64,000 nt of DNA from Buxus sempervirens. Its lineage: Eukaryota > Streptophyta > Magnoliopsida > Buxales > Buxaceae. Position 1 is the first letter of the stretch, and every line of letters begins with the position of its first letter. The DNA lies in assembly GCA_947561395.2 (NCBI GenBank), contig OX387193.1:17244534-17308533 (forward strand), read 5' to 3'. Of this stretch, positions 1-11,459 are shown piece by piece. Made by a program: the position numbers and the translations under genes. A model generated the notes under the pieces. It had not been told where the DNA came from. It made no database searches and saw only the letters and a list, made by a program, of their open reading frames with translations.

Positions 1-1099
1 CTTGTATTTTTTAAAAACCCAAAAATGCCCTTTACCTTGGACCCAGATTAATGAGCCAGTCTCCCCTGGTAAATGTCTTGCTTTTTTTCTCTGTGATGCA
101 TGTATATTCTCTGACTTTTGCTGCTGGATGGGTGGCCTTTCCAAACCGAACCACATAAACCAACATGGGACTGGGACCCCCCGTCCAACTTGATTTCCAG
201 TGGGCCTTCCAACGGGGCCCACCAAGCCCAATAAACACAATGGAATGTATGCATGTAACTTAATCAAGATAAGTAAAATTAATTGATTAAACCGGGCGGG
301 CCAAACCTAATGCGGCCCACCCGAACTTGTTAGTGAATTGATGTATGAAATGTGTGGTTTGGCCGAGACCAAGGGCGAGGGCCTACCGGGCCCGCCAAAG
401 CCCACCAACCGAACCAAGGAAGGGTGCAAACCCTAACTTCCCGTAACTTGGGCTTTCAAGCCCTAATCAGGGCTGCGGGCCCCAAGCCCAGTGTCCAACC
501 CATTTTTGGAAACTTAAAAGGATAAATCCACTAAATTACTTGGCTACCATGTGGGCCCACCTAAGGGGCCCACAAACCAATCCGGCCCACCCTTACATGA
601 AAACCACTTAAAACCAATTTGAAACCAAAAGTAAAAGTCAATGGAACTAACCAAAGCCCAAAGGGCCTCTCAGGCTAGACTGAGGCCCACAAGGGTACAT
701 GGGCTTGGCTAAGCCCACCAAGGACACAGTGGGCCTTCCAATGGGGTCCACCCAACCAGACTCAGATTACCTAATTAATCAAGATAAAAGCAATTAAAGG
801 GACCCACACCACTCAGGTGGTCCCGCCCGACTTAACCAAGCTGCATGTCGGATTAGGAATTGGGTGAGACCAAAGTAAGCTAACTCAAACCAGGATAAAC
901 CTAAGGGACCCGTCACCCGATGGGGTGGACCAGGGTGTCTACGGACTTCCCTGGACCACAACCGAGACCCTACTTAGAATCTAAAAAGCCGCAGACCCAA
1001 GCCTTAATAGACAAGATTAGGCACCCAGGTGTCCGCCTGCACCCCATCATGCGGTGGCAACTTCGAATTTTCCCGTGCCGCGTTTCCGACGTGTGCACA
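1..1099 (+). mobile_element. S-family solo LTR, copy S1 (3' part only)
   Basis: This is the 3' third of an LTR whose start lies left of the window. It matches the ends of S2, S3 and S4 in blocks such as the GGGTGTCTACGGACTTCCC segment, the GGCACCCAGGTGTCCGCCTGC segment and the terminal GTGCCGCGTTTCC...GTGCACA. It ends in CA at 1099, directly before element A gag coding sequence (GGTAC, 1100-1104, is the expected target duplication; its partner is off-window). It resembles S3 most closely. No coding capacity is seen. The ORF that appears to run through it into gag is a chance fusion. Confidence 0.8.
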
Positions 1100-1629
1100 G
1101 GTACCACCTTTGATGACTTGTGTATATACCCAGATGTCTGCCTACCGGCAAAGTTCAAGTGCCCAGACTTTGACGAATACAATGGCACGGGGTGCCCAAT
1201 GAGCCACCTGAAGTTATACTGCGGGGCTTTGTGCCAGTTCGGCCGGGATGACGACATTCTGATCCAGTTGTTCCAAAGAAATCTGACGGGAGCAGCTCTG
1301 AGGTGGTTCGCCATGGTGGACCATGGAAGGATAAGAAGGTGGAAGGACTTGACCGATGCTTTTCTGGACCAGTACAAATTTAACTCGGAGATCGTGCCAG
1401 ATCGGTACGACATGATGAGGATGGGTAAGGGAAAAGAGGAAACTATGCGGCAATATGCCAAAAGGTGGAGAGAGGCTGCCTCCCAAGTTAGGCCGCCTAT
1501 ACTGGAGCCTAAGATGATCTCAACGTTCATAAGCACACTGGGGCAGCCCTTCTACAATCATTTGGTGGGTCAGATGACCACCAATTTTGCAGCCTTGGTA
1601 CAGGTAACTGACCGGATCGAGGAAGGGGT
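1100..1629 (+). pseudogene. Element A gag, core domain fragment (Ty3/gypsy, Tat/Ogre type)
   Basis: This stretch encodes the Retrotrans_gag core: DLCIYPDVCLPAKFKCPDF, then GCPMSHLKLYCGALCQFG, an ALRWFAMVDHG segment, FLDQYKFNSEIVPDRYDMMRM, EETMRQYAKRWREAASQV and the ISTLGQPFYNHLVGQ segment. Gag forms the particle that packages the retrotransposon RNA. The frame is open for about 176 codons and then broken by the U1 insertion at 1630. The N-terminal part of gag was displaced left of the window by S1. The same domain in element B (26450-26960) is clearly homologous but diverged, so A and B are separate subfamilies. It is non-functional because it is split. Confidence 0.9.
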
Positions 1630-4600
1630 TGTAACGCCCCGAACCCGGGTCAGTGCAAACCGGCACCCAACCCGAACCCGGTTCGCTACTGTAACAACCC
1701 AAGTCCGATTCAACAATCAAACTCGAGATGTTACCATGAAGCTGGGGTCAGATACATACCAAGATTCACAATAATCTTAAAATTTATAAATCAATTACAT
1801 CAGAGTTAGGGTGGCCAAATAAAATAAACAATTCTTTAATCAATATATTCAATTCAATTTACAATTAAGTTTATCTAATCAACATGTGACATTAATACCA
1901 ATTATAATTCTACCCATCAATTAAAACCCCATCTTCGCGATCTCTCCAAGCAACCTGAAAAATATAGGGGAAAACGGAGTGAGATTTACATCTCAGCAAG
2001 TAGCAGGTGCATGCAATTTGAAACAGTCCAATATAAGCAAATAGTCATGAGGTATTCGATTAATCAACGATAAGACGAGAAATCCAAGTTATTCATGGCA
2101 ATTCCAAATAAAGCGATAAAACAGACGATTATGTATAGATACCAGTAGCTTGATGTTAACGGGGTAAAACCGACAAAACGACAAAACACGTGCCATTGCA
2201 GGACTCACAAAGATGATAAGTATTTGAGATGACACTCAACTAAATGCTGTTCCACCGTGCGGCTTAGGGGCAGTGCTACTTGATGATACTCAAGCCCCAT
2301 GCAGCGCAGCTTAGGCAAGAGCCGTAGTCACCGACTTATTGCGCACGAACCCCGCAGAGTTGGACGTACCACCAGCATGCAGCACCAGAATCAATACATG
2401 GAGTGTGGTCGCTTATCCACATGTACAGGGAATCACCAGCGGCTCACCGGGGTGTCCCTCCAGACATAGGACCCTCCCAGAGCAAACTAACTTGCAAAGG
2501 GAAGCGCGCTCGCAATATAGGAGTAAATCAACCCAAACTAAATACCACTTAGCTAACCAGCCAAAACTATGGATCCATATACAGCTAAGCCCACTGACAC
2601 AAACCACGATAAAACCACATACGGGAGGACACGCTAATGTAGGAGGCATACACACTTTTACCCGTAAAGGATTACACATCTCTACACAGAGGATTACCCA
2701 TCTCTGCCGTAAAAGATAGTATCAACTCTACCACAGAAGCCGTATCACCCAACCGTAAAATTAAAGAGAACAACATCATACCACATACCAATCCATACCA
2801 AAGTATTCCATTCCATGTGAAATCCATGATTCAATCATAACAAATCCAATTATAGGCATTTTCAGAATAACATATGCAATTCTTCCAATTATATTCAAAA
2901 TAAAACTCAAGTATCATAAATCCGATAAAATCTGAGTTTAAGCAATTCCAGTAGCCAATATTCTTATATAAAGCTCAAATAAAAGTAAATCAAATCATGC
3001 TTGATCTTTTCCTTCTTAATCCCTTTATTAGAATCCAATTTCCTACCTTAGCACCTAAGCTAGTTTTTATTTGAATTTTCTGTATTTCATTTTTCCAGCA
3101 TGTTCTACAGACCTGGAATGAAGTTTAAAAGATGTTTGTAAGCTATAAATTTCAGTAGTATTATTTCTAACAATATCCATACCCTTTGACTCTTTTATAA
3201 ACAATCCTTTCATTATAACCTTCAATTTATTGCTTATTCTTTCCCAATTAATTTTATAATTTTTATAGCTTAATTAGGTCCTTATAAAGATGCTAACATG
3301 CTTAACTAATCATAAGAATTATTGGGTATTTATTCGAATTACAAAATCTCCAAAATCTACAAATTCTACATAGAGCGCCTACCTCTACAGGGCTGGGCGA
3401 TCCTAGGCGATCCTAGGCGCTCGTGCAATTTTTAACAGAATTTTCCAGATTTTCCAATTTCGGATTCCTATGCTTTTGCTTTATGTTTTCTTGGTCTAAA
3501 TTAATCTAATAACATTCTAAAACATTCCTAAAGCCTTCTAGATCAATTCTTATTAATTAAATACCATCCTATAATTTATTTCATAATCAAACCAAGTTTC
3601 TTCCTTACTTTAGCAAATTCTTCAAGAACACCAAACCCTAAAATATAAACAATTTGATTCCATGTAAATACTGTTTCGACTAATCCATTCAACCATATGA
3701 AATCACAGAAAACCAAATCATGCAATTCCTCACGTTTTCCAAGGGTTACTACTTGCCTTATACGCTAAATCCTTCTTCCATTGCACCTTCTAATTCTGGA
3801 CCAGAATGTTGCTCCCAATCGCACCAAGCTAGACCCTTCCAATTCAAATCTCCACCGTTCACATTGTAGTTCCATCAGTCACGAACAAAACCTCCAAATT
3901 TGAAGGCGATCCACCGTGCGGATTTTCCCCGATCGCATTTCGATGGTGGCTGGTCAGACACCTCCATTAGAGACCTCCTTCCTTTCTCTCCCTCCTTTCT
4001 CTCCATAAGAAACCCACGAAAATCCCCTCTCTTCTAACCTTAGTCTCCTATTTATACTAGGCTTTAGAAATCCTAAACAAACCCTAATTGGTTAACTTAA
4101 TTTGGGCTAACCCAACCATGGTCTAGCTAATGTCTAATCCTTTCTAATTTAATTCCTACTTTTTCTCCACATTCTATTTTCTACTTAAACAATACTAATT
4201 AAGTTTCTTATTATCTAAACTCATGAAAATAACCTATTTTCGTGCAAAATATTTAATTAAACATTTCTATCACTTAAAACCTTATTTTCTCCAAATTAAG
4301 ACGTGAAATCTCCTAATTACCCTTTTTCCCACTTTTAGGCTTTTATTAATTTCTTTTAATTTCTAACTTGTCAAAATAATTTGTTTTCTTCTATTTTCTA
4401 ATTCTAATTATTATTTGATGATCTATTTACTAATTACCCTTTTCTGAAAATTACCAAAATACCCTTTTTATTCTTTTAGGCTAATTTCATTAAAATTCTT
4501 TCTTTATCTTTAACTTAGAACTTAGTTGAATTAATTATCCTCTAAATCTTCACTTTTTATTTTAACTAGAACTTAACTCATATTTTCTTTTATTTATTAT

Positions 4601-4636
4601 TTATTTATTTATTAGGTGAAAAATCGGGGTTTTACA
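1630..4636 (+). mobile_element. U-family solo LTR-like element U1 (TGTAACGCCCC...GGGGTTTTACA)
   Basis: A 3007-bp insertion inside gag starts with TGTAACGCCCCG and ends with ATCGGGGTTTTACA, the TG...CA ends of an LTR. It is flanked by perfect 5-bp duplications GGGGT (1625-1629 and 4637-4641). Removing it restores the gag reading seen in element B. The inside is AT-rich with no convincing ORF and no PBS or polypurine tract, so a solo LTR or a non-autonomous element are both possible. A short GC-rich patch (about 3375-3425, GGCGATCCTAGGCGATCCTAG) holds tandem GGCGATCCTA units. Both ends match U2 at 54860-57064, as does an internal block GTGAGAT..ATCTCA..GAGTAGCA. Confidence 0.85.
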
Positions 4637-4641
4637 GGGGT

Positions 4642-5844
4642 CAGGTCAGGATAACTCATTGACTACTCTACTTTGGCCGGGCAATCAGATTCCTCCGCTT
4701 CCCTGGCACAGAAGAAGGGAACTGGGTTCAGAAGAACCAGGCAAGAAAAGAAGGAGAAGTAAACTTGGTACAGGCTCCTCCTAAGAAACCGCTCCACGTC
4801 AATATTTCTACACCCTAGCAAGCCCAACAGTCATATCAAACCCCTCTCAATGTCAATTTCTCCCCCTCCGTGCCTGCAAATTAGAGGAGGGCTTTTACCA
4901 AGGAAGAGAGGGATGCCTGGATGGCAGCAAGGAGGAGCAGAGTTTTTACTCCTCTCCCTGTATCTCTTTCCCAACTATTGCCAACCCTGCTAAAAGGGGA
5001 GTATGTAACCTTGAAGGAGCCTAGCCCAAATGCCTCGAAGGGGAGGAATTTTGATCCAGCAGTCACTTGTAACTTTCACATGGGTGCACCAGGGCACTCT
5101 AACGACAATTGTTGGGTCCTGAAGCATGCGGTGCAGGATCTGCTAGATCAGAAAGCCCTGGTCTTTAATACTGCTACACCTACTCCGTTAGAAAATGATA
5201 TTGGGCAAAACCCTCTGCCTTATCACAATGGGGCAAGCCCGTCCAACTCCATCATTGCCATATCCGCCACGAGAAGGGCCTTTGACCCATCTCAATTGAT
5301 AGCTCCCGTAGGGACCTCGGTCAAGGTTCGTTTCTTCCAAGAAAAAGGAGAGGATGAAATTAATGTCATCTCTCAGAGAAATGATCATGCTGCTGAGGAT
5401 ATTAGCTCCTCCTTGAACAGGGTCTCCTTTTTCATGCCCAGATAAACACTACAAGGCCTCCATTGGTCTTTAATTGCGGTTCACGCACCTGCTCTCCAGC
5501 CAAACCATCTAGAAATCCTTTAGTCGTCAACATAGACCCCACTGCTGCATCCATCACCTCTTCTGTTCCAACTGCTACATCCCGATCCAAGCTCCAACCC
5601 TTGGTTGTAAATGTTCCGTAGGTCCACAATGTTCAAAAACTGGCCCATACATCCCAAACCAAACTCCAGCCATTGGTAATCAATGTCCCTAAATTGGCCT
5701 ATTCTGAGGCAGCTGTACCATGGAATTACAGCGAGGGGGTCACGGCTACGGTTCTAATGGTCAGGAACCAAAACCAGGAGGAGGTGAACCTCATGACGAG
5801 GTCGGGGAGATGTGCAGGAGGAGAAGAGAAAGAAAAAGAAACAG

Positions 5845-5893
<49 letters not shown>

Positions 5894-7629
5894 AAATAGA
5901 AGAAAAAATAAAAATGAAGGGAAAAACCAAAGTACTAGAAGACACCACCCAGGGTGCAAAAAATGAGGCACCAGACCTCATCAAAATAATAAAGAAAAGT
6001 GAATTCAATCTTGTCGATCAGCTAAACAAGGTCTCGGCCCAAATTTCAATACTGGGCCTTTTGCTGAATTTAGAAAAGCACAGGAACGCATTATTAAGGG
6101 TGCTTCAGAGTGCACATGTGTCTCAAACTATTGATCCGGACCAACTAGGCAAAATGGTTGATCAAATTTTATCACATAATGTGATAAGTTTTTCTGAAGG
6201 TGAAATAAGCCCAAGTGGATGTTACCATGTTAACCCTTTGCACATCACAGTGCTTTGTAAGGGCAGCATGGTGGCACGGGTTTTAATTGACAATGGGTCA
6301 GCTTTAAATGTCTGCCCATTAATCACTTTTGCCAAACTTGCTCTGGATCAATCCAAGATCAAGCAGAACGGGAGGATTGTAAGGGCTTTTGACAACTCTA
6401 AGACACACTCCCTAGGGGAGATTGAACTGCTGGTCACAATTGGACCGAATATCTTCAACATCACATTTGAAGTGACGGATATCCCCGCAGCCTTCAATCT
6501 GCTCCTAGGGAGACCGTGGATACACTCGGCTAAGAAATACCATCCACGCTTCACTAAAAAGTGAAGTACATAAGAGGACAGAGGGTGATAACTGTCCTAG
6601 CTGAGAATTTGGTACCTCTCATGGTGTCACCTGATGTACCCTTTATCAATGTGGATCTAACTGTCGACAAGATTGCTTTCCACTCGTTTCAATTTGAAAC
6701 AGTCAATTTCATACCTAGGGGGTGTGAGAAAAAAGAAGAGAAAGGGATTATTACTGAGAAGATGGTGAAGAGAGTGATGGAAAAATACCACTTTCACCCA
6801 GGAAAAGGTCTGGGGATTAATTTGCAGGGGATGTTGGAGCCAATAAAGGCAAAGAAGCTAGTCCCTAAAGTAGGGTTGGGATTTAAACCTAGAGGATGGA
6901 TAAAGCAAAAGCAGGAAGAAGGAGAGAAGAGAAGTAAAGGAAAAATCCCTCATTTAAGGGAAAATTTTCCTAAACCCTCATACACAATCCAAATGTCTCA
7001 TCCTATGGATCTGTCCAAGCCTCCGTACCGAAATATCAACCCCTTCCAAAGGCCATCTGTTCCAACCCTGCAACCCCATAACCCACTTTCTACACTTGAA
7101 ACAGTGGGCGGGCCTGGGCCATAACCAGAGCAACAGGTGGACTTCTCCGAAGATGTCAGGGCTTTCTTCGCCGTGACTGAAGACAAAAGAACTGGTGATG
7201 ATAAGGAGCTGCCGTTCATTGATTGGGCAGCGGTAAAGATTCCGGAGGAGGTCATATCTGGACTGGGCCCCGTAGCAGAAAATGGCAGTACAACTCACCT
7301 GGTGATGATGGCATCGGATTCTAGGCTTGAGGAGCAGGCTTGCACAATTTCCCCTGCTCCTGAAAAACTTTTTTTAAATAATTGGAAGGAAACTCCCCTT
7401 AACTTTGAAGCAACGTTTGATTGGAATACAGACGCGGCTTCCAAAAAAAACTCCATTAGTGGATTGCCATTTCCCTGAAGGTTTTAATGAGCCTTCGTTT
7501 TCAAGGAAAGTTTTTGCAGAAGGCTCACAAAAAACCCAAAAAGATTTTTCTATTTTTTCTAGGAAATTTAACTTTTTCAAAAAAGTCCAAACCACTTATG
7601 AACCATATAAGCAAACAGAATTAGACCAG
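4642..7629 (+). pseudogene. Element A gag C-terminus, protease and G-patch region
   Basis: This continues the gag interrupted at 1629. In order it has a variant zinc knuckle (C-x2-H-x5-H-x4-C, 5068-5112, with the CHHC pattern usual for these elements), a proline-rich linker, an acidic/basic low-complexity stretch with a (GA)n tract (5851-5888), and an aspartic protease with the active-site triplet D-N-G at 6289-6297 followed by S. After a one-base frameshift near 6535 comes a G-patch-like motif (FHPGKGLGINLQG, about 6795-6833). The protease would cut the polyprotein. Damage compared with element B includes the frameshift near 6535, a stop in place of a Gln codon near 7122, and loss of one C before the A-run at 7443-7450. 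The final part (7443-7629) is in the pol frame and reads on to the S2 insertion. Confidence 0.85.
5851..5888 (+). repeat. (GA)n microsatellite in element A gag linker
   Basis: About 19 GA units lie inside the Lys/Glu-rich linker before the protease. The matching linker in element B (about 28165-28235) is also purine-rich and encodes K/E/R-rich protein but has no pure GA run, so the microsatellite expanded in this copy. Confidence 0.95.
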
Positions 7630-8016
7630 TGTAAGCACCTCATTTTTGCGCTTCCAAAAAGCCAGAAATGCAGAACCCGGTTAAAAAGTCAAACCCTGAG
7701 GGGTGGAAAGTTGACCTTTTAATCGAATAAAACTTGGCCGCATTACTGTATCTCAATGGATAGAGCATCTCGACATGGTTCCAACGCTACTGGGTTTGCT
7801 GGAATCGGAATCCTGATGAAGGTTCTATGGAGGGTCAAACTTAAGGAAAAGCCAAGGGTTGACTTTTCCTTGATTTCCGTGCCAAGTGCTTAGCCCCATG
7901 TCATTAAATAAAGGGCTCCGATACGAGTTCAACGCAATTAAGTTTGCTCAAATCAGAGTTCAGATGAGTGAGATATGAGCTGTCAAAGTTCCCAGGCAGC
8001 AAAGCCGGAAACTGCA

Positions 8017-8044
8017 CACGTGGCACAAGAACTGCGTACGTGGC
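8017..8044 (+). promoter_or_regulatory. G-box pair in S2 U3
   Basis: CACGTGGC at 8017-8024 and TACGTGGC at 8037-8044 lie 20 bp apart. ACGTG cores of this kind are bound by plant bZIP/bHLH factors. The same pair appears at the same relative place in S3 (11997-12004, 12016-12023) and S4 (33648-33653, 33666-33673). Conservation across copies supports a promoter role; binding itself is inferred. Confidence 0.55.
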
Positions 8045-8169
8045 GACCAACGCAACAAAATATCTCAGGGACTAAATCTTAAATATAAAAATTTCGTACG
8101 GGCGATCCGTAGATATCCAAAAGTGTCGAATCGGTCAAGTCGAAGGGCAATTTTGTAATTTTCCAAATC

Positions 8170-8395
8170 GTATCCGGTCATATATGCCGGATACACTGCC
8201 TATCCTTCATATCTGGATTGGGAGGCCGGACACATAAAGATATTCGCGTGAGATTCGCGCCACTTGGCCGACAAATTCGCGGCGGCATTAAATTTTGAAA
8301 TGATTAAGTTATGTATCCGGCCTGAGTTGCCGGATACAAAGGATGGCTAGTGTATCCGGCCTGAGTTGCTGGATACATTATGTTTTCTATAAATA
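8170..8395 (+). promoter_or_regulatory. 39-bp-period TATCCGG palindromes and TATA box of S2
   Basis: Imperfect palindromes of the form TATCCGG-N(8-10)-CCGGATA start at 8170, 8209, 8313 and 8352; the spacing inside each pair is exactly 39 bp. The TATA box (TATAAATA, 8388-8395) follows 10 bp after the last unit. This is the likely core promoter of the LTR. The motif closely resembles the arrays in element A. Confidence 0.65.
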
Positions 8396-9412
8396 GGAAA
8401 CAGCAGCCTGATTTCCGGGGTTGGCTTCTTTTTGGGCTTTTCTCCTGCTCTCTTCTCTCACCCCCACACCCCGAATACCACCTCTTTCAACCCCTTTTGC
8501 CCTATATCACTACCCAACCCCACTTCCAGCTGCTCCCATCCCTTCTTCCTCTTTGTTTACACCTCAACCGAAGGTGGTAGCTGCTGCTGTGTGCTAGAAG
8601 GAAGGCCTCCAGCTGCTGTTCTTCCTCCGGGAGGTGTCTCCACCCCACTCCAGAGCACAAGAACCTTCAGGTAAGGTTCCTCATCATATTGTATCCATCA
8701 TATATTAAATTTAGATTTTTCTGTGAAGTTTTGTTAAGTTGGTCATCTCCCCTTGCATGAGTCTGTTTTGGGCTTTGTCTTGCATGTGATTTTTCTTGTT
8801 TCTTGGGTAACATGGAGGTCTCTAAAGGTGAGAGAGACCTCATGCACAACCTCATAGAAATATGGTAGCGCCAGCCACACCATTGGAGGCCAACAAGATT
8901 GCTGTTTTGAGAATCCTTGGGGATTCAGTAGGGAGGAGTTTGTTCCCCCGTAATTCATCTCATGTATCCCTATGTAAGCCCCCCTCTCTCCCCCTTCTTT
9001 AATTTTTCGTGGGCTAAGGCATGAGGTCAAGGTTAAGGAGGTCATGATAAAAGCCACATGCGGCAAAGGCTAGTGTTTCATATAGCCTGATTGTCTCTCT
9101 ATGTTTGCATGAACTCCCCATTATGTAAAGCATCCATGCTATCACTTTTAGGACCATGTGAATACCTGTACACTTGAGCACTCACCCACTGGTGCTACCT
9201 TTACTTGTTGATTTATATGATTTTTGTGCTCCATGAGACCGGTCCAAGTTGGTTGAGTTGCTGTTGATGGAATGAGTTGCATGAGGAGACCAAGAGGGGG
9301 GCTCTCCCTCTTCTCTGTGCCACTGTGGGCTCACACAGGAGCCCACACAACACCTAGGAACCCCCTGGAAACACCCCGAATGGCAAAAGTCCCAAAAAGG
9401 GCCATTCCAGGG

Positions 9413-9560
9413 TGATCCGGCAACTCAGGCCGGATCACCTGTGGGCTAAGTGTATCCAGCCACAGAGGCCGGATCACCTACGGCCCCTGTGTATCCGGCC
9501 ACTCAGGCCGGATCACTTGCAGACCCTGTATATCCGGCCTGAGTTGCCGGATACACACCA
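9413..9560 (+). repeat. Second 39-bp-period palindrome array in S2
   Basis: Four units have ATCC at 9415, 9454, 9493 and 9532, exactly 39 bp apart. Each contains ATCCGGC...GCCGGAT arms around a CTCAG or CTGAG spacer. It lies about 1.8 kb into the LTR, where S3 and S4 carry arrays of other GC-rich palindromes. Confidence 0.8.
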
Positions 9561-10577
9561 AAGAGTGTTTTTTTTGTACCTTATGATGCCTTGCCGAATT
9601 CTGGGACGCTTTGAACCAAACCATTTGAACCGATAGGGTTTTCGGGCCACCCGGAAACCCAATATGGGACTTGGACCACCGGTCCAAACTTGGCACACCC
9701 GTGGGCCTTCCAACGGGGCCCACTAAGCCCAATGAACCCAAAAGCATGTAATTAAACAAACTAAGCAAAAGTGAACCAATTGAATCGGGCGGGCCAAACC
9801 CAATGCGGCCCACCCGAACCTTGCTATATGTGAATTAATGCATAAACTGCTTGGTTTGGCCGAGACCAAGGGCTAGGGCCTGTCGGGCCTGCCAAAGCCC
9901 GCTAACCAAACCAAGTTAGGGCGCAAGCCCTAAACTCCAAGGAACTGGGCTTTCAAGCCCAAAGTTTGGATCACGGGCCCCAAGCCCAGTGACCAGCCCA
10001 CTTTGGCAAAATTAAATAAGATAAACTAAACTTACTTGGCCACCATGTGGGCCCACCTTCTGCATGAAAGTAACTTAATAATCAAACTTGAACCCCAATA
10101 TAAAACCAACTCATTCTCCAAAGCCCAAAGGACCTCCTAGGGCTAGACAGAGGCCCACCAAGGCACATGGGCTTACCCAAGCCCACCAAGGGCACCGTGG
10201 GCCTTCCAACGGGGCCCACCCAAACAGACCCAGATCACTTAAGCTAAGCAAAGATAAAATCAACTAAAGGGACCCACACCACTCAGGTGGTCCCGACAAG
10301 ACTCAACTAGATGGCATGCTGGATTAGGAATCGGGTGAAGACCAAATAATAATGCTGACTCAAACCAGGGAACCCACGGGACCCGTCATCCGACGGGGTG
10401 GATTGGGGTGTCTACGGACTTCCCCAGCCCGCAACCGAGAACCAAACTCCGAATCTCAAGCCGCAGACCAAGAGCCCTAAATAGACAAGATTAGGCACCC
10501 AGTTGTCCACCTGCACCCCATCAGGCGGTGGCGACTCCGAATCACCCGTGCCGCGTTTCCCACGCGCGTACAACCAG

Positions 10578-11459
10578 GTTGAATATGACTTCGACCTTGA
10601 GCTGGACTTTGACCTCATGGGCATCGAAGAAGAGACCGAGGTCGAAGAAGAAGACCTTCCAAAAGAAATTGAATATCAATTGGAACGTCATGAAAAAGGG
10701 GTCCAACCTAATATTAAGGAGACCACCTCAATAAATCTTGGGACCAAAGATGACCCAAAAATAGTGAAAATCGGGGCATGCCTATCTGATGTGCAGCATG
10801 ATGAAATGTCACGGTTCTTGGTCGTATCGGGACATGCCAGGGTTGGACACTGACATGGTGGTGCACAAGTTACCAATTTTTCCAGGCGTCAAGCCAATTA
10901 AGCAGAAACTGAGAAGATTGAAACCTGAATGGAACCTGAAGGTCAAGGACGAAGTGGTCAAGCAATTCCAAGCAGGATTTTTGGCTGTCTCCACATACCC
11001 CGAGTGGCTCGCAAATATAGTGCCAGTACCAAAGAAGGACGGGAAAGTCAGGATATGTGTGGACTACAGAGACCTGAACAAGGCAAGCCCAAAGGATGAT
11101 TTTCCGCTTCCACACATTGACATCTTGGTGGACAACACTGCTGTACATAGCATGTTCTCATTTATGGACGGCTTCTCTGGGTACAATCAGATCAAGATGG
11201 CTAAAGAAGATCAAGAGAAAACAGCGTTCATCACACCGTGGGGCACCTTCCACTATACAGTCATGCCATTTGGGCTCAAGAATGCCGGGGCAACATACCA
11301 ACGGGCCATGACGGCACTATTTCATGACATGATCCACAAGGAGATGGAGGTCTATGTGGACGATATGATTGCCAAATCATGTGAAGAAGAGGACCACTTG
11401 ATCAATCTGAAGAAAGTGTTTGATCGACTCAGGAACTACAATCTACGGCTTAACCCAGC
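10578..11459 (+). pseudogene. Element A pol: linker and reverse transcriptase core
   Basis: This begins with an acidic linker (EYDFDLELDFDLMG) and reaches the RT palm: KKDGKVRICVDYRDLNKASP, FPLPHID, FSFMDGFSGYNQI, TAFITPWGTFHYTVMPFGLKNAGATYQR and the catalytic YVDDMIAKS at about 11353-11379. RT copies the element RNA into DNA. A 26-bp deletion near 10821, compared with element B, shifts the frame and removes the YDDVFAW segment, so the gene is dead. The domain is cut by S3 at 11460 and continues at 14762. Confidence 0.92.

Larger units (their letters stand above)
7630..10572 (+). mobile_element. S-family solo LTR, copy S2
   Basis: A 2943-bp insertion runs from TGTAAGCACCTC to ACGCGCGTACA and is flanked by perfect 5-bp duplications ACCAG (7625-7629 and 10573-10577). 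It splits the start of element A pol; the sequence joins without the insert in element B (about 29860). It has a G-box pair (8017-8024, 8037-8044), a TATAAATA box at 8388-8395, and TATCCGG palindrome arrays at 8170-8378 and 9413-9556. A TGGCGACTCC motif sits near its 3' end (about 10529). No PBS, polypurine tract or coding domain is seen, so a solo LTR is the simplest reading. Confidence 0.88.

Noticed and set aside
970-1536. 188-codon minus-strand ORF over gag
   Set aside because: It is a shadow of the gag reading frame; the reverse strand shows no domain.
2339-2719. 126-codon ORF in U1
   Set aside because: No domain, composition like its non-coding surroundings, and an opposite-strand ORF of similar size overlaps it.
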